64,000 bases of DNA from Sorangium cellulosum (lineage in GTDB: Bacteria > Myxococcota_A > Polyangia > Polyangiales > Polyangiaceae). A program made the translations under genes and the position numbers. The stretch covers positions 8,508,501 to 8,572,500 of the forward strand of contig NZ_CP012673.1 of the NCBI RefSeq assembly GCF_002950945.1, in the 5' to 3' direction. This document shows positions 52,886 through 61,581 of this stretch, piece by piece (positions within the stretch are counted from its first letter, which is position 1; the number at the start of each line of letters is the position of its first letter). The notes below the pieces were generated by a model that ran no database searches, had not been told where the DNA came from, and saw only the letters and a program-made list of their open reading frames with translations.

Positions 52886-54103
52886 CTACCGCGTGAACGC
52901 CTGGAGCCGCTCGACGTGTGGGCTCGACGGGTAGGCGTGGAGGAAGGCCGCCGCGCGCTGCGCCGCTGCCCCGCGCTGGCCGGCGTGCCAGAGCGCCTCG
53001 ATGGTGAGCGCCTCCCGCTCCTGCGCCAGCGCGCCGCCCGGGAAGCGGCGGCGCGCCTGCTCGGCGATCGTCAGCGCGCCGGCCGCGTCGCCGCGCCGGA
53101 GCGCCGCGCGCGCGTCGCCGAGCAGCTTCAGCTCCTCGCGGAGCCGGCTCTCCGGCGCCGCCGCCGGGCTGGGCGCGCCGTCCGCGCCGTCCACCCCCGC
53201 CGCGACGCCCTCGGCCGGCGGCGCGGCCGCCGCGGCGGCGGCCTCTGCCTCGGCCGAGGACGGCGCGCTCGCCGCCTGGTCCGGCAGCGACGATCCGTCG
53301 AGCTTCGCAGGCGCCGCTGCGGTCCCGGTCGCGCGGGGCGCGCTCGGCGCGGCGGCTCTGTCTGGCGCAGCCGCGCCGGCCGGCGGAGCGTCGTCCGCAG
53401 CCGCGCCGGCCGGCGGAGCGTCGTCCGCAGCCGCGCCGGCCGGCGGAGCGTCGTCCGCAGGCGCCGCCGCGACGGCAGCCGCCGCCTCCTCGACCCGCGG
53501 CGCGACGGCAGCCGCCGGCGTCTTCCGGAGCGCCGGCGCCGCCTCCGTCGAGGAAGCCGGCGGCGCGACGGCGACGACCTCCGCCTGCGGCGCCGGGCTC
53601 GACGGATCGACGACCGCGTAGCCGGCGAGGAACAGGCCGCCGCACGCGGCGCCGAAGAGCATCGATTTCAGGATGCCCGCGAGGCCCGCGGCCCCGGCGG
53701 CCCCCGCGAGGCCGCTGCCGCCCACGGCGGACACCGCGGCCGCGGCGGTGGACGCCGCCTTCACCGCGGGCGCCGCGGCCGCGGCGATCTTCGCCGCGCC
53801 TGCGGCCACGCTCGCCTTGCCCGCGCCCGCGGCCGCGCCCGCCGCGCTCGCCTTGCCCGCGCTCGCGGCCGCGCTCGCAGCGCCGACGGGATCGGCGGGA
53901 AGCACCGCGCCCCCGGCGCCCCCGGCGCCCTGGGCGCCGCCGAGCGACGCCGCTCCGGCGAGGCCGAGCTGCGCAGCCATCGCCGCCCACACCCGATCCT
54001 GCGCGCCGTCCGGCGGGTCCACCGCCGGGGCCGCGCGCAGGAGCTCACGCTCCATCTCGAGCGCGCCCCCCTCGGCGTCCAGCCATCGCACGGGGTCGTT
54101 CAT
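52886..54103 (-). CDS. Membrane protein with C-terminal TPR-like region, probable anti-sigma factor
   Basis: 405 residues from ATG 54103, with AGGAGGTGGGCG upstream; it overlaps the sigma-factor stop by four bases. A short cytoplasmic part (VRWLDAEGGALEMERELLRAAP) precedes a very Ala-rich stretch, then one membrane segment (SMLFGAACGGLFLAGYAVV), a low-complexity region with three copies of DDAPPAGAA, and a helical C-terminus with TPR-like pattern (ARAALRRGDAAGALTIAEQARRRFPGG). Position and topology fit an anti-sigma factor for the adjacent ECF sigma, although no zinc-binding HxxxCxxC is present. The repeats show a duplicated 30-bp unit near 53377-53466. Confidence 0.72.
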   Translation of the reverse strand: MNDPVRWLDAEGGALEMERELLRAAPAVDPPDGAQDRVWAAMAAQLGLAGAASLGGAQGAGGAGGAVLPADPVGAASAAASAGKASAAGAAAGAGKASVAAGAAKIAAAAAPAVKAASTAAAAVSAVGGSGLAGAAGAAGLAGILKSMLFGAACGGLFLAGYAVVDPSSPAPQAEVVAVAPPASSTEAAPALRKTPAAAVAPRVEEAAAAVAAAPADDAPPAGAAADDAPPAGAAADDAPPAGAAAPDRAAAPSAPRATGTAAAPAKLDGSSLPDQAASAPSSAEAEAAAAAAAPPAEGVAAGVDGADGAPSPAAAPESRLREELKLLGDARAALRRGDAAGALTIAEQARRRFPGGALAQEREALTIEALWHAGQRGAAAQRAAAFLHAYPSSPHVERLQAFTR

Positions 54104-54840
54104 CGCCCACCTCCTGCGCTCTTCCAGAGCGGTTGTCGCTCGGCGCCCGGCAGCGCGCGGACCGCCGAGGGCGGCCCCGGCACCGGCGAGCGCTCTGCCT
54201 CGGTGAGCCCTGCGTCCACGGCCACCGCCTTCATGACGGGCTGCGACCTCGTGACCGGGCGGCCGCCCGCCCGAAACTGGTCGCGCGCGTTGAGCCGCGC
54301 CACGGCGCGCCGGAACGCCTCGCGCGCGAGGCGGAGGCGCGAGTAGACGGTCCCGAGCGGGACATCGAGCAGCTCGGCGACCTGCTCGCCGCCCATGCCG
54401 TCGAGTTCGAAGAGCGTGAACACGGCGCGCTGCTCGAGCGGCAGCTCGTCCAGGATGGCCTCGAGCAGCGTGATCGCCTGCCGCCGCTCCGCCTCGGCGC
54501 CGACGTCGGCCCGGTCGTCGGCGCAGTCGAGCAGCGGCTCGTCGTCGTGGGCGCGCCGCCTCATGTGCGCGAGCTTGCGCCGGTCGCGGGCGACGTGGAA
54601 ACAGATGCTGTAGAGCCAGGTCGTAACTTTCGACCGTCCCTCGAAGTCGGGCAACCGCCTGTGGACGACCAGGAACACGTCCTGGACCGCGTCGGCGGCG
54701 TCGCTTTCGGGCACGCCGAGCCGGCGCAGCGACCGCCACACGAACCGGAAATGCTCTGCATAGACCTCTCCGAAGGTCATCCTGTCCTGCCGCTTCTGGT
54801 CATGCTCACCCCCTTCGTGGTGGGTCGCCTGCCGCGCCAT
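54100..54840 (-). CDS. ECF-family RNA polymerase sigma factor
   Basis: 246 residues from ATG 54840; ATG 54780 (MTFGEVYAEHFRFVW) is an alternative start with GGACAGG just before it. Region 2 is FGEVYAEHFRFVWRSLRRLGVPESDAADAVQDVFLVVHRRL, with TWLYSICFHVARD; region 4 is LPLEQRAVFTLFELDGMGGEQVAELLDVPLGTVYSRLRLAREAFR. The C-terminal extension of about 50 residues is unusual. Its start overlaps the previous gene stop by one base and its stop overlaps the next start by four, so the three genes are translationally coupled. Confidence 0.92.
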   Translation of the reverse strand: MARQATHHEGGEHDQKRQDRMTFGEVYAEHFRFVWRSLRRLGVPESDAADAVQDVFLVVHRRLPDFEGRSKVTTWLYSICFHVARDRRKLAHMRRRAHDDEPLLDCADDRADVGAEAERRQAITLLEAILDELPLEQRAVFTLFELDGMGGEQVAELLDVPLGTVYSRLRLAREAFRRAVARLNARDQFRAGGRPVTRSQPVMKAVAVDAGLTEAERSPVPGPPSAVRALPGAERQPLWKSAGGGR

Positions 54841-55916
54841 CACCAAATCGACACCCGGGCGCTCACGCCGACGAGCAGCCCGATCGGGGCGGGGTCGAGC
54901 ACGACGTCCGTCGTCACCGGCGCGCCGGCCTCGCTCCCTGCGCGGCGGTCGACGGTGAAGCGCGCCCGCGCGACGGGCACGAGGACGGTCGCGCGCGCGG
55001 ACCACCCCAGCGCGCGTGTGCCGAAGAGGGAGCCCTCGGCGAGGGCCGTGCCTCCGAGGGCGATCCAGGGCGCGCTGTCCTCGCGCTCCGTGGCGAACCC
55101 CCTGCCGGAGCCGTACACGGCGCCGACCAGCGACGTCGCGCAGGCCGAGAGCCGCAGCCCGTCGAGCTCGCCGGTGATCGTCGCGCAGCCGCGGGCCGTG
55201 GCCGCGGCGAGCCCGAGGGTGGCGACGCCCGGAGCGAACGCGAGGTCGTGTGACGGCAGCCACACGGCGCCGAGGCCGACCGACCACGCGCGGAGCCGCA
55301 GCGACAGGTCGGCCGTGGCGGCCGCCCAGAGGGGATCGAGCATGCCCACGGTCTCGGCGGCGCCGAGCTCTACCGCGACGTCCCAGCGCGGGGGTTGGGG
55401 GGGCGGTGGCGCGGGCGCCCGGGTCGGCGCGGGCGGCGGCGGCGCGGGCGCCCGGGTCGGCGCGGGCGGCGGCGGCGCGGGCGCCGGGGTCGGCGCGGGC
55501 GCCGGGGTCGGCGCAGGCGGCGGCGTGGGCTCGCGGTCGAGCAGGATGGCGATCGTCAACGCCAGCGCCTCGACGAGCTCGTTGCAGGAGGCGCCCTCCT
55601 CCGACGAGAGCTGCCGGGCGCGGCCTCCGGCCTGGAGGACGGCGGTGTAGGTGGACCCGGCGCGCAGGATGTGGACCTCGAACTCGGGCGCGCGGCCGTC
55701 GGCGTCGCCCGGGTCGAGGGCGGGCCGCTTCATCTCGCGCTCGACCGCGGCGGCGAGCGCCGGCGCGTCGGGGCACTCGGAGGCCTCGGGCGCCCGGTGG
55801 ACCACGAGGCGCGGGAGCGGCGGCGCGGCCGAGGCGGCACGCGGCGCGCCGAGGGAGAGGGCGCACAGGAAGAGGACGCAGAGCGCGCCGCAACGCGAGG
55901 GACGAGGGCAGATCAC
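54840..55916 (-). CDS. Exported protein with Pro-rich linker and barrel-like C-terminus
   Basis: 358 residues from GTG 55916 with GAGAGG upstream. The signal peptide (GALCVLFLCALSLGAPRAASA) is followed by a small N-terminal domain (LVVHRAPEASECPDAPALAAAVEREM), a Pro/Ala repeat linker (APTRAPAPPPP units) and a C-terminal half of alternating hydrophobic strands ending in Trp (VSARVSIW), consistent with an outer-membrane beta-barrel. Same operon as the sigma/anti-sigma pair, so it may be the envelope sensor or the regulated product. I do not recognise a family. Confidence 0.75.
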   Translation of the reverse strand: MICPRPSRCGALCVLFLCALSLGAPRAASAAPPLPRLVVHRAPEASECPDAPALAAAVEREMKRPALDPGDADGRAPEFEVHILRAGSTYTAVLQAGGRARQLSSEEGASCNELVEALALTIAILLDREPTPPPAPTPAPAPTPAPAPPPPAPTRAPAPPPPAPTRAPAPPPPQPPRWDVAVELGAAETVGMLDPLWAAATADLSLRLRAWSVGLGAVWLPSHDLAFAPGVATLGLAAATARGCATITGELDGLRLSACATSLVGAVYGSGRGFATEREDSAPWIALGGTALAEGSLFGTRALGWSARATVLVPVARARFTVDRRAGSEAGAPVTTDVVLDPAPIGLLVGVSARVSIW

Positions 55917-56091
55917 GAGGGGGCCTCTCTTTATCGCAAGGAACGGCGCAAGCGGAATTAGGACGCGCCGGGGTCGGCCACCTTGGGCTGCGCCCGTGGG
56001 ACGCCCGGAAGGCGCCGGGAGCGCAGACCGCGCAGGTGGCGCGGCCGGCCAGGTCCGCGGGCGCTGCGCGGTCGGTCAGGCCGGACGCGGC

Positions 56092-56196
56092 GGAGCCTGC
56101 CGTTGCCGGAGCCCGTCGCTGCCGGAGCCCGTCGCTGCGGGAGCCTGCCGCTGCGGGAGCCTGCCGCTGCGGGAGCCTGCCGCTGCGGGAGCTGCC
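56092..56196. repeat. 16-bp tandem repeat, six units
   Basis: Units of the type GGAGCCTGCCGCTGCG begin at 56092; the first three are diverged (CCCGTC and CC variants), the last three identical, followed by a partial unit. It sits in the 390-bp gap 55917-56306, where I see no gene. Confidence 0.8.
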
Positions 56197-56306
56197 GGGC
56201 CTGCTGCGGGTGAGCTCCACGAGGGAGCCCCCGCTGCGCCTGCGCGGGGGCGTGGGACCGCCGAGGCCGGCACCTGGATCCGCGGAGATCGGATAGAGTG
56301 TCCGCC

Positions 56307-56684
56307 ATGAACGCTTACGAGCTGGTCACGTGTGCGAGCTGTTACGGCGAGGGCGAGATCAACACCGACTCCGGCCCCTACCTGTGCAAGGACTGCCAGG
56401 GCAACGGCCGCATTCTTCCGACCGGGGAGCAGATCGAGGAGCGCATCCGCGAGATCGAGGTCGAGCTGGAGCGCCACCCCCTCGAGGCGCGTCCGGAGAC
56501 CCGGTGGCTCCTCTTCGAGCTGCGGCGCACGCGCAAGCTGCTCTGGCAGATCCGGTCGTACTGCGAGGAGGCGCAGACCGAGGAGGAGCAGGCGATCCTC
56601 GTCAAGGTCCGCGACCTCGCCGACGCGGCCGTCGCCCCGAGGAGCCCGGCGCTCCCGCGCGAGATGCTCCCGGAGGACGGCTGA
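56307..56684 (+). CDS. Small protein with DnaJ-like CxxCxGxG zinc finger
   Basis: 125 residues from ATG 56307 (GTG 56298 is possible). The N-terminus has CASCYGEGEI and CKDCQGNGRI, two CxxCxGxG motifs that form one zinc site as in the DnaJ central domain. The rest is a long amphipathic, charged helix (EQIEERIREIEVELERHPLE to YCEEAQTEEEQAILVKVRD), probably coiled. No J domain is present. It might be a chaperone-related or nucleic-acid-binding adaptor. Stands alone on the plus strand. Confidence 0.82.
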   Translation: MNAYELVTCASCYGEGEINTDSGPYLCKDCQGNGRILPTGEQIEERIREIEVELERHPLEARPETRWLLFELRRTRKLLWQIRSYCEEAQTEEEQAILVKVRDLADAAVAPRSPALPREMLPEDG

Positions 56685-56867
56685 ACGGCGCGCGGCGGCG
56701 GACGCCCCCGCGCGCAGCAGGAGACAACGTCTTTCAAGGGAAGCAGCGGCCCGGGCCCACGGCAGGGGGCGAGCCGGGCAGCGCTCCTGTGCGCGAGCTG
56801 CTGCATGTGTTTGCGGGTGCGCCCGCCCCGCGCGCCAGGGACGCGCCCGCGCCCAGACCCAGGCCGA

Positions 56868-57983
56868 TCACCTTCGAGCGGCCGGCGCGATGCCCCAGGC
56901 CAGCAACTTCTCGCAGAGCTCGCCGAGCGGCGTGTGCAGTGCGATGCCGAGCAGCCTGGCGTTCCGCTTGGGATCGCGAGGCTCTATCCACGCCACCGCC
57001 AGCTCGAGCGCGTCCCTTCCCAGAGCGTCGGTCACGTAGCAGCCACACTCCTCGACCTTGCCACACGGCGCGGGTCGCACCTGCTGGCACCGGTCGCGCT
57101 GCAGGGCGACGGCGGCGGCCGACCAGAACGCCTCTTCCGGAGCTCCGGCCGCCATCGCTCGCACCTGGAACAGCTTGAGCCCGTATTTCAGATCGGCGTG
57201 GTCCCGCCAGGGGATCGCGCATGTCCTCGCCTCTGCCTGCATCAACCTGGCGAGCGCAGCAAGTCTGCCGCTGTGTCCGGTGAAGGCCTGGCCGTAAACG
57301 GCAGAGCTGAGCAGGTTCTCGGCAAACCTGACGTGGAGCACGTGAACATGCTGGAAGGCTTGCTTCGGAATGGATAGCACCTTCGCCGCGGTGCCCCCGA
57401 TCCTGTCGCCCGGGTGCTTCTTATCGCTGTCGAGGATCGCAAGGACGATCCTCCCGTCGCTGACCAGCGCGGCGAAGCATGGCGCGGTCGTGCTGCCGCC
57501 TCCGCCCTGCTTTTCGAAGGCGATCTGCACACGCCAGCCATGGAGGGCGACGAACGCCTTGCCCATGGCCAGGTAGAGGGCTGCGTCCGTCAGGTTCTCG
57601 CCGAGGAGGACCGAACGGCTCAGGCGCTCCTGATCATGAAAATCATGCAGGTGCGCGTGGAGGATCTCCTTGCGCGCCTGCGCCACGGACCGGCCGTCGA
57701 ACATCGGCCCCAGGCCCAGTCGCATGTTCCAGCGCACCCTGCCGAGCAGCCCGCGGATCTCGGTCCATTGTGCGCGGATGCTCCGGAGGGCTCCCTGAGC
57801 CCGGCGAGAGAGCTCCCCGGCGACGGGGTCCAGCACCCGGATAGGATCCGGCCCGATCGCGACGACATGCTTGCCCGCGTGGTGCGCCAGCAGGAGATTC
57901 TCGATGCACTCGCGCGACACCGCGGACGATTTGCCGGTCGCCGCGGCGTCCTCTATCGCCGAGCCGTCCACCTCGATCAACAT
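56868..57983 (-). CDS. TOPRIM-like protein paired with an AAA ATPase
   Basis: 371 residues; the ATG lies 3 bp after the ATPase stop. The N-terminal part (1-120) is unknown. The centre reads SVLLGENLTDAALYLAMGKAF, then QGGGGSTTAPCF and IVLAILDSDKKHPGDRIGGTA. An early Glu followed by a DxD in a hydrophobic strand is the arrangement of TOPRIM nucleases such as those of OLD-family and DUF4435 (PARIS) partners. HVLHVRFAENLLSSAV follows, as in such proteins. The C-terminal part carries several cysteines (DRCQQVRPAPCGKVEECGC). I assign it as the likely effector nuclease of the pair; not proven. Confidence 0.7.
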   Translation of the reverse strand: MLIEVDGSAIEDAAATGKSSAVSRECIENLLLAHHAGKHVVAIGPDPIRVLDPVAGELSRRAQGALRSIRAQWTEIRGLLGRVRWNMRLGLGPMFDGRSVAQARKEILHAHLHDFHDQERLSRSVLLGENLTDAALYLAMGKAFVALHGWRVQIAFEKQGGGGSTTAPCFAALVSDGRIVLAILDSDKKHPGDRIGGTAAKVLSIPKQAFQHVHVLHVRFAENLLSSAVYGQAFTGHSGRLAALARLMQAEARTCAIPWRDHADLKYGLKLFQVRAMAAGAPEEAFWSAAAVALQRDRCQQVRPAPCGKVEECGCYVTDALGRDALELAVAWIEPRDPKRNARLLGIALHTPLGELCEKLLAWGIAPAARR

Positions 57984-57986
57984 GGC

Positions 57987-59555
57987 TCAGTCGTCCGCCA
58001 CGGGGGCGAAGAAGCCGAACGGCCAGTCGTCGTTCAGCGCGCCGTCTTCCGTGTACCCCGCGAGGCGCACCTCGGTCCCGCGCGTCTCGGCGTCTTGATC
58101 GAAGAGGACGATCTGGACGTCGGAAGCGCTGATGACGCCGCTCCGTATCAGCTCGCCGAGGCCGTTGACGAGGCCCTCGCTGTGCGTCTCGACCATGATC
58201 TTGACCTCACGCTGCGCGTCGCGGCTCGCCCGCCACGCGCCGGCGATGACGCCGGCGAGCTTCACCTGATGGGCCGGGTGCAGGTGGAGCTCGGGCTGCT
58301 CGATGGCGAGGAGCGACGTCGGCTGGACGCCGTCCCGCGGCGCGCGCCAGCAGGTGGACCAGAGGATCGCCATCAGCGGCAGGACCTCGGTGTACCCGAA
58401 CCCGATGTCGACGAGGTTGATGTAGCGGCTCCCGCGCGGCTCCTTGACGAGGATCTCGGCGTGGAGCCCGGAGATCTCGATCTTCGACTCGAAGCCGAGG
58501 TGCTCGCGCGTGAACGCGGCGAAGCTCTGGATCTCCGGCTCCGATAGCGAGCGCATGAACATCGCGAGGTTCTTGCCGTCGGGGTCGACGTCGTTGACGG
58601 ACAGATCCTGCACGCGATACGATCGCGCGGCCGTGGCGCGGAGCGGGGCCAAGTAGGCGACGCGGTTCATGAAGTCCGCCACCTGCTGATCGACAGCATC
58701 GAGGATCCAGGGAACGAGGCGTGCGAACGTGCGGCGAACGATAGATGCGAACCTGAGGCCGCTCGCTCCCCGGTAGGTGAACCTATCGTTGAGGCGGCGC
58801 CCCCGGCTCGCAGAGAGGAGCTTCTTCCACATCGCGTCCAGCGTGCCGACCACCAGGTGATCCCCGATGTCTCTGCGCGTATCGTCGGTCGTGTTCCCGT
58901 GAAAAACCGGCCGTAGCTCCCGGCTCAGCTCGGCGAGCAGCGGCTCAGGATCCTTCGGAACCCGGTACTTCGGAGGATCGACGTGTAGCGCTTGAATCAC
59001 GGGCTGGTAGGTGACCTTCCCATGGTTGCCAGGGAGGAGCGTCGGGAGCAGGAACGCCGCGCCGCCCAGCGACATGTCGGCGTCACGCGGGAGGACGTCG
59101 GCGTCATTCACATGAAAGCTCAATAGCTTTCCGAGCGGGTCGAACCGCAACGATGCCGTGTGGTCTAGACATCGGATGTCGTACGCCTTTACGTACGCGC
59201 CTCTCGGCGGTCGCCCCTCGGCGAGCGTCATGGCGACGTCGAACACCGGCGTCCCTTGCGCGACGTGCGCGTTCTCCGGCAACCTTACCGAGAACTCGAA
59301 CGTCACGCTGCGATCGGTCGCCTGGTCGTTGATCGCGTCCTTGAGGGATCCGAAGTCGACGTACCGCTCGTGGTACCAGAGGATCGGGCTCTCGGTGGCG
59401 GTCTCCACGCTCTGGCGGAGCAGCGGGAAGGCGCGCAAGAACGTGCTCTTGCCCGAGCTGTTCCGGCCGACCAGCACCGTGATCGGCCGGATGGGGATAC
59501 GGGTCGTGTCGCTCAGGCAGCGGAGGTTCTTGACGCGCAGCGCTTCGAGGCCCAC
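57987..59555 (-). CDS. SMC/OLD-like AAA ATPase with DUF3696-type C-terminus
   Basis: 522 residues from GTG 59555, which places LEALRVKNLRCL at the N-terminus as usual for the family (GTG 59579 is open too). Walker A GRNSSGKST is at about 29-37. Near the C-terminus, TSLLAIEQPELHLHPAHQVKLAG (Walker B) and VKIMVETHSEGLVNGL (His switch) are intact. The final segment (VRLAGYTEDGALNDDWPFGFF) matches the small C-terminal domain of DUF3696 ATPases. It immediately precedes the TOPRIM-like gene, a layout typical of two-gene anti-phage systems. Confidence 0.85.
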   Translation of the reverse strand: MGLEALRVKNLRCLSDTTRIPIRPITVLVGRNSSGKSTFLRAFPLLRQSVETATESPILWYHERYVDFGSLKDAINDQATDRSVTFEFSVRLPENAHVAQGTPVFDVAMTLAEGRPPRGAYVKAYDIRCLDHTASLRFDPLGKLLSFHVNDADVLPRDADMSLGGAAFLLPTLLPGNHGKVTYQPVIQALHVDPPKYRVPKDPEPLLAELSRELRPVFHGNTTDDTRRDIGDHLVVGTLDAMWKKLLSASRGRRLNDRFTYRGASGLRFASIVRRTFARLVPWILDAVDQQVADFMNRVAYLAPLRATAARSYRVQDLSVNDVDPDGKNLAMFMRSLSEPEIQSFAAFTREHLGFESKIEISGLHAEILVKEPRGSRYINLVDIGFGYTEVLPLMAILWSTCWRAPRDGVQPTSLLAIEQPELHLHPAHQVKLAGVIAGAWRASRDAQREVKIMVETHSEGLVNGLGELIRSGVISASDVQIVLFDQDAETRGTEVRLAGYTEDGALNDDWPFGFFAPVADD

Positions 59556-59657
59556 GGCCGCGAGCCTACCAGCGTCCACCGGGCGAGGCGAACGCCAACC
59601 GCCGAGGTCGGCGCGAGCGGACGCCGCGCCGACCTCGGCGGGCCGCCAGGGATGCCC

Positions 59658-60548
59658 TCAGCCCTTCACCGCACCGGCCGTGAGCCCGGCGAGGATCCGC
59701 CGCTGGAACACCAGCGTCAGCACGACGAGCGGCACGGTCACCACGATGGACGCCGCCATCGTCTGCCCCCAGGGGATCTCGTACATCCCGCTGGTCGAGG
59801 TCGAGAACGACTGGATCGCGTAGGTCACCGTGCGCTTGTCCGGCGTCTGGGTGAAGGAGAGCGCGAACAGGAACTCGTTCCAGGCGGCGATGAAGGCGAG
59901 GATCCCGGTCGTCGCCATGCCCGGGACCGAGAGCGGCAGCATGATCTTGGTGAACACCTGCCAGGGCGTCGCGCCGTCGACGTAGGCCGCCTCCTCGACC
60001 TCGCCCGGGATCGCCTTCAGGAAGCCGGTGAGCACCCAGACCGTGAACGGGAGCGTGAAGATGAGGTACGTCAGGACCAGCGCCGGGAGCTGGTTGTAGA
60101 GCTTGAGGAAGTTGATCATCTCGAACAGCGCGCCGAGGACGGCGATCTGCGGGAAGATCGTCATGGCGAGGACCACGTAGAGCACGACGCTGCGCCCGCG
60201 GAACCGGAACCTCCCGAGCGAGTACGCGGCCAGCGAGCCGACGGCGAGCGAGACGACGGTGACCGTGACGGCGACGATCACGCTGTTCAGGAGGGCCGTC
60301 TGGAACTCGCCGTTCTCCAGCACGAGGCGGTAGTTGTCCAGGGTCACGCGGCCGGGCCAGTAGCGGACCGGCGTCGTGAAGAGCTCGTCGTCGGGCTTGA
60401 TCGAGGAGATGAACGCCCACACGAAGGGGAACACGGTGAACACGAGGACCGCCGCGACGAGCAGGTAGAACAGGGCGCGCAAGGCGATCTGCCCGCCGCG
60501 CCCGGCCGGGCGCCGCTGCGGTTGAAGACCCGAAGAAGAGCCCTTCAT
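59658..60548 (-). CDS. Sugar ABC transporter permease, MalG type
   Basis: 296 residues, six membrane segments expected. The EAA loop that contacts the ATPase reads EEAAYVDGATPWQVFTKIMLPL. FPFVWAFISSIKPDDELF near the start and PWGQTMAASIVVTVPLVVLTLVFQRRILAGLTAGAVKG at the end are typical of MalG/SugB permeases. It begins one base after the MalF-type stop codon, so the two are co-translated. The ATPase (MalK type) is not in the window and is probably a shared one elsewhere. Confidence 0.93.
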   Translation of the reverse strand: MKGSSSGLQPQRRPAGRGGQIALRALFYLLVAAVLVFTVFPFVWAFISSIKPDDELFTTPVRYWPGRVTLDNYRLVLENGEFQTALLNSVIVAVTVTVVSLAVGSLAAYSLGRFRFRGRSVVLYVVLAMTIFPQIAVLGALFEMINFLKLYNQLPALVLTYLIFTLPFTVWVLTGFLKAIPGEVEEAAYVDGATPWQVFTKIMLPLSVPGMATTGILAFIAAWNEFLFALSFTQTPDKRTVTYAIQSFSTSTSGMYEIPWGQTMAASIVVTVPLVVLTLVFQRRILAGLTAGAVKG

Positions 60549-60549
60549 C

Positions 60550-61470
60550 TCACGCCTCCTCGGTGCGGAACACCGCGAGATAGATCATGATGAACACCGC
60601 GATGATCAGGAACAGCGCGACCGAGATCGCCGAGCCGTAACCGATGTTCGAGACGCTGACCAGCGTCTGCTGGGCGTAGGTCGCCATCGTCTGCATGTCC
60701 GGCCGGTTGCCGAACATGACGAAGAAGATGTCGAAGACCCTGAGCGCGTCGAGCGTGCGGAAGATGAGCGCGACCAGCATCGACGGCTTGAGGAGCGGCA
60801 GGGTGATCCGGGTGAACTGCTGGAACGTCGTCGCGCCGTCGACCCGGGCGGCCTCGTAGAGGTCGCCCGGGATGAGCTGCAGCCCGGCGAGCAGGAGGAG
60901 CGCCATGAACGGCGTCGTCTTCCAGACGTCGATGACCGCGACCGCCCAGAAGGACACGCCCGGATCGGCGACGAACGCGATGTTCCGATCCAAGAGGTGC
61001 AGGCGGTTCACGAGGAGATCGTTGAAGACCCCGTAGACGTCGTTGTACATCCACTTCCACATCTGGGCGGAGATGACGGTCGGGATCGCCCACGGGATGA
61101 GCATGGCCGCGCGCACCGCCGAGCGCCCCTTGAACCGGGAGTTGACGACGAGCGCGATCGCGAGCCCGAGGGCGAGCTCGCTCAGCACGGTGACGACCGT
61201 GAAGAGGACCGTGAGCAGGACCGCGTCGTGGAAATAGCTGTCCTGCACGAGATCGACGTAGTTCTGCGCGCCGACGAGCCTCGCCGGCTCCCCGGTGCCG
61301 AGCCGCGCGTTCGTGAAGCTCAGGTAGAATGTCTGGGCGAGCGGATAGAGGGCGACGAACCCGACGACGAGCAGCGTCGGCACGAGGAACAGCCACGCGA
61401 GCCGCTCGCGCCGCTTCTCGAGCGACATGCCCGCCGCGCGCGTGTCCTTCATGTATTCCAGGGTGCTCAT
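60550..61470 (-). CDS. Sugar ABC transporter permease, MalF type
   Basis: 306 residues. Six to seven membrane segments; WLFLVPTLLVVGFVALYPLAQTFYLSF is the first. The EAA loop is YEAARVDGATTFQQFTRITLPLLKP. It pairs with the MalG-type protein downstream to form the membrane channel for a sugar taken up with the MalE-type binding protein. Relatives include trehalose/maltose (SugA, LpqY system) permeases; the sugar cannot be determined from this sequence. Confidence 0.93.
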   Translation of the reverse strand: MSTLEYMKDTRAAGMSLEKRRERLAWLFLVPTLLVVGFVALYPLAQTFYLSFTNARLGTGEPARLVGAQNYVDLVQDSYFHDAVLLTVLFTVVTVLSELALGLAIALVVNSRFKGRSAVRAAMLIPWAIPTVISAQMWKWMYNDVYGVFNDLLVNRLHLLDRNIAFVADPGVSFWAVAVIDVWKTTPFMALLLLAGLQLIPGDLYEAARVDGATTFQQFTRITLPLLKPSMLVALIFRTLDALRVFDIFFVMFGNRPDMQTMATYAQQTLVSVSNIGYGSAISVALFLIIAVFIMIYLAVFRTEEA

Positions 61471-61581
61471 GGGGCGTTCCGTCCTCGCGAGGTGGGGTGT
61501 CCGGGAGATCGGGTATCTGCGCGCCGCGGGCCGCGCGGCATGAGCGCGCGGCCCCGGCGCTCGGCGGGCTCGCTCGGCGGG

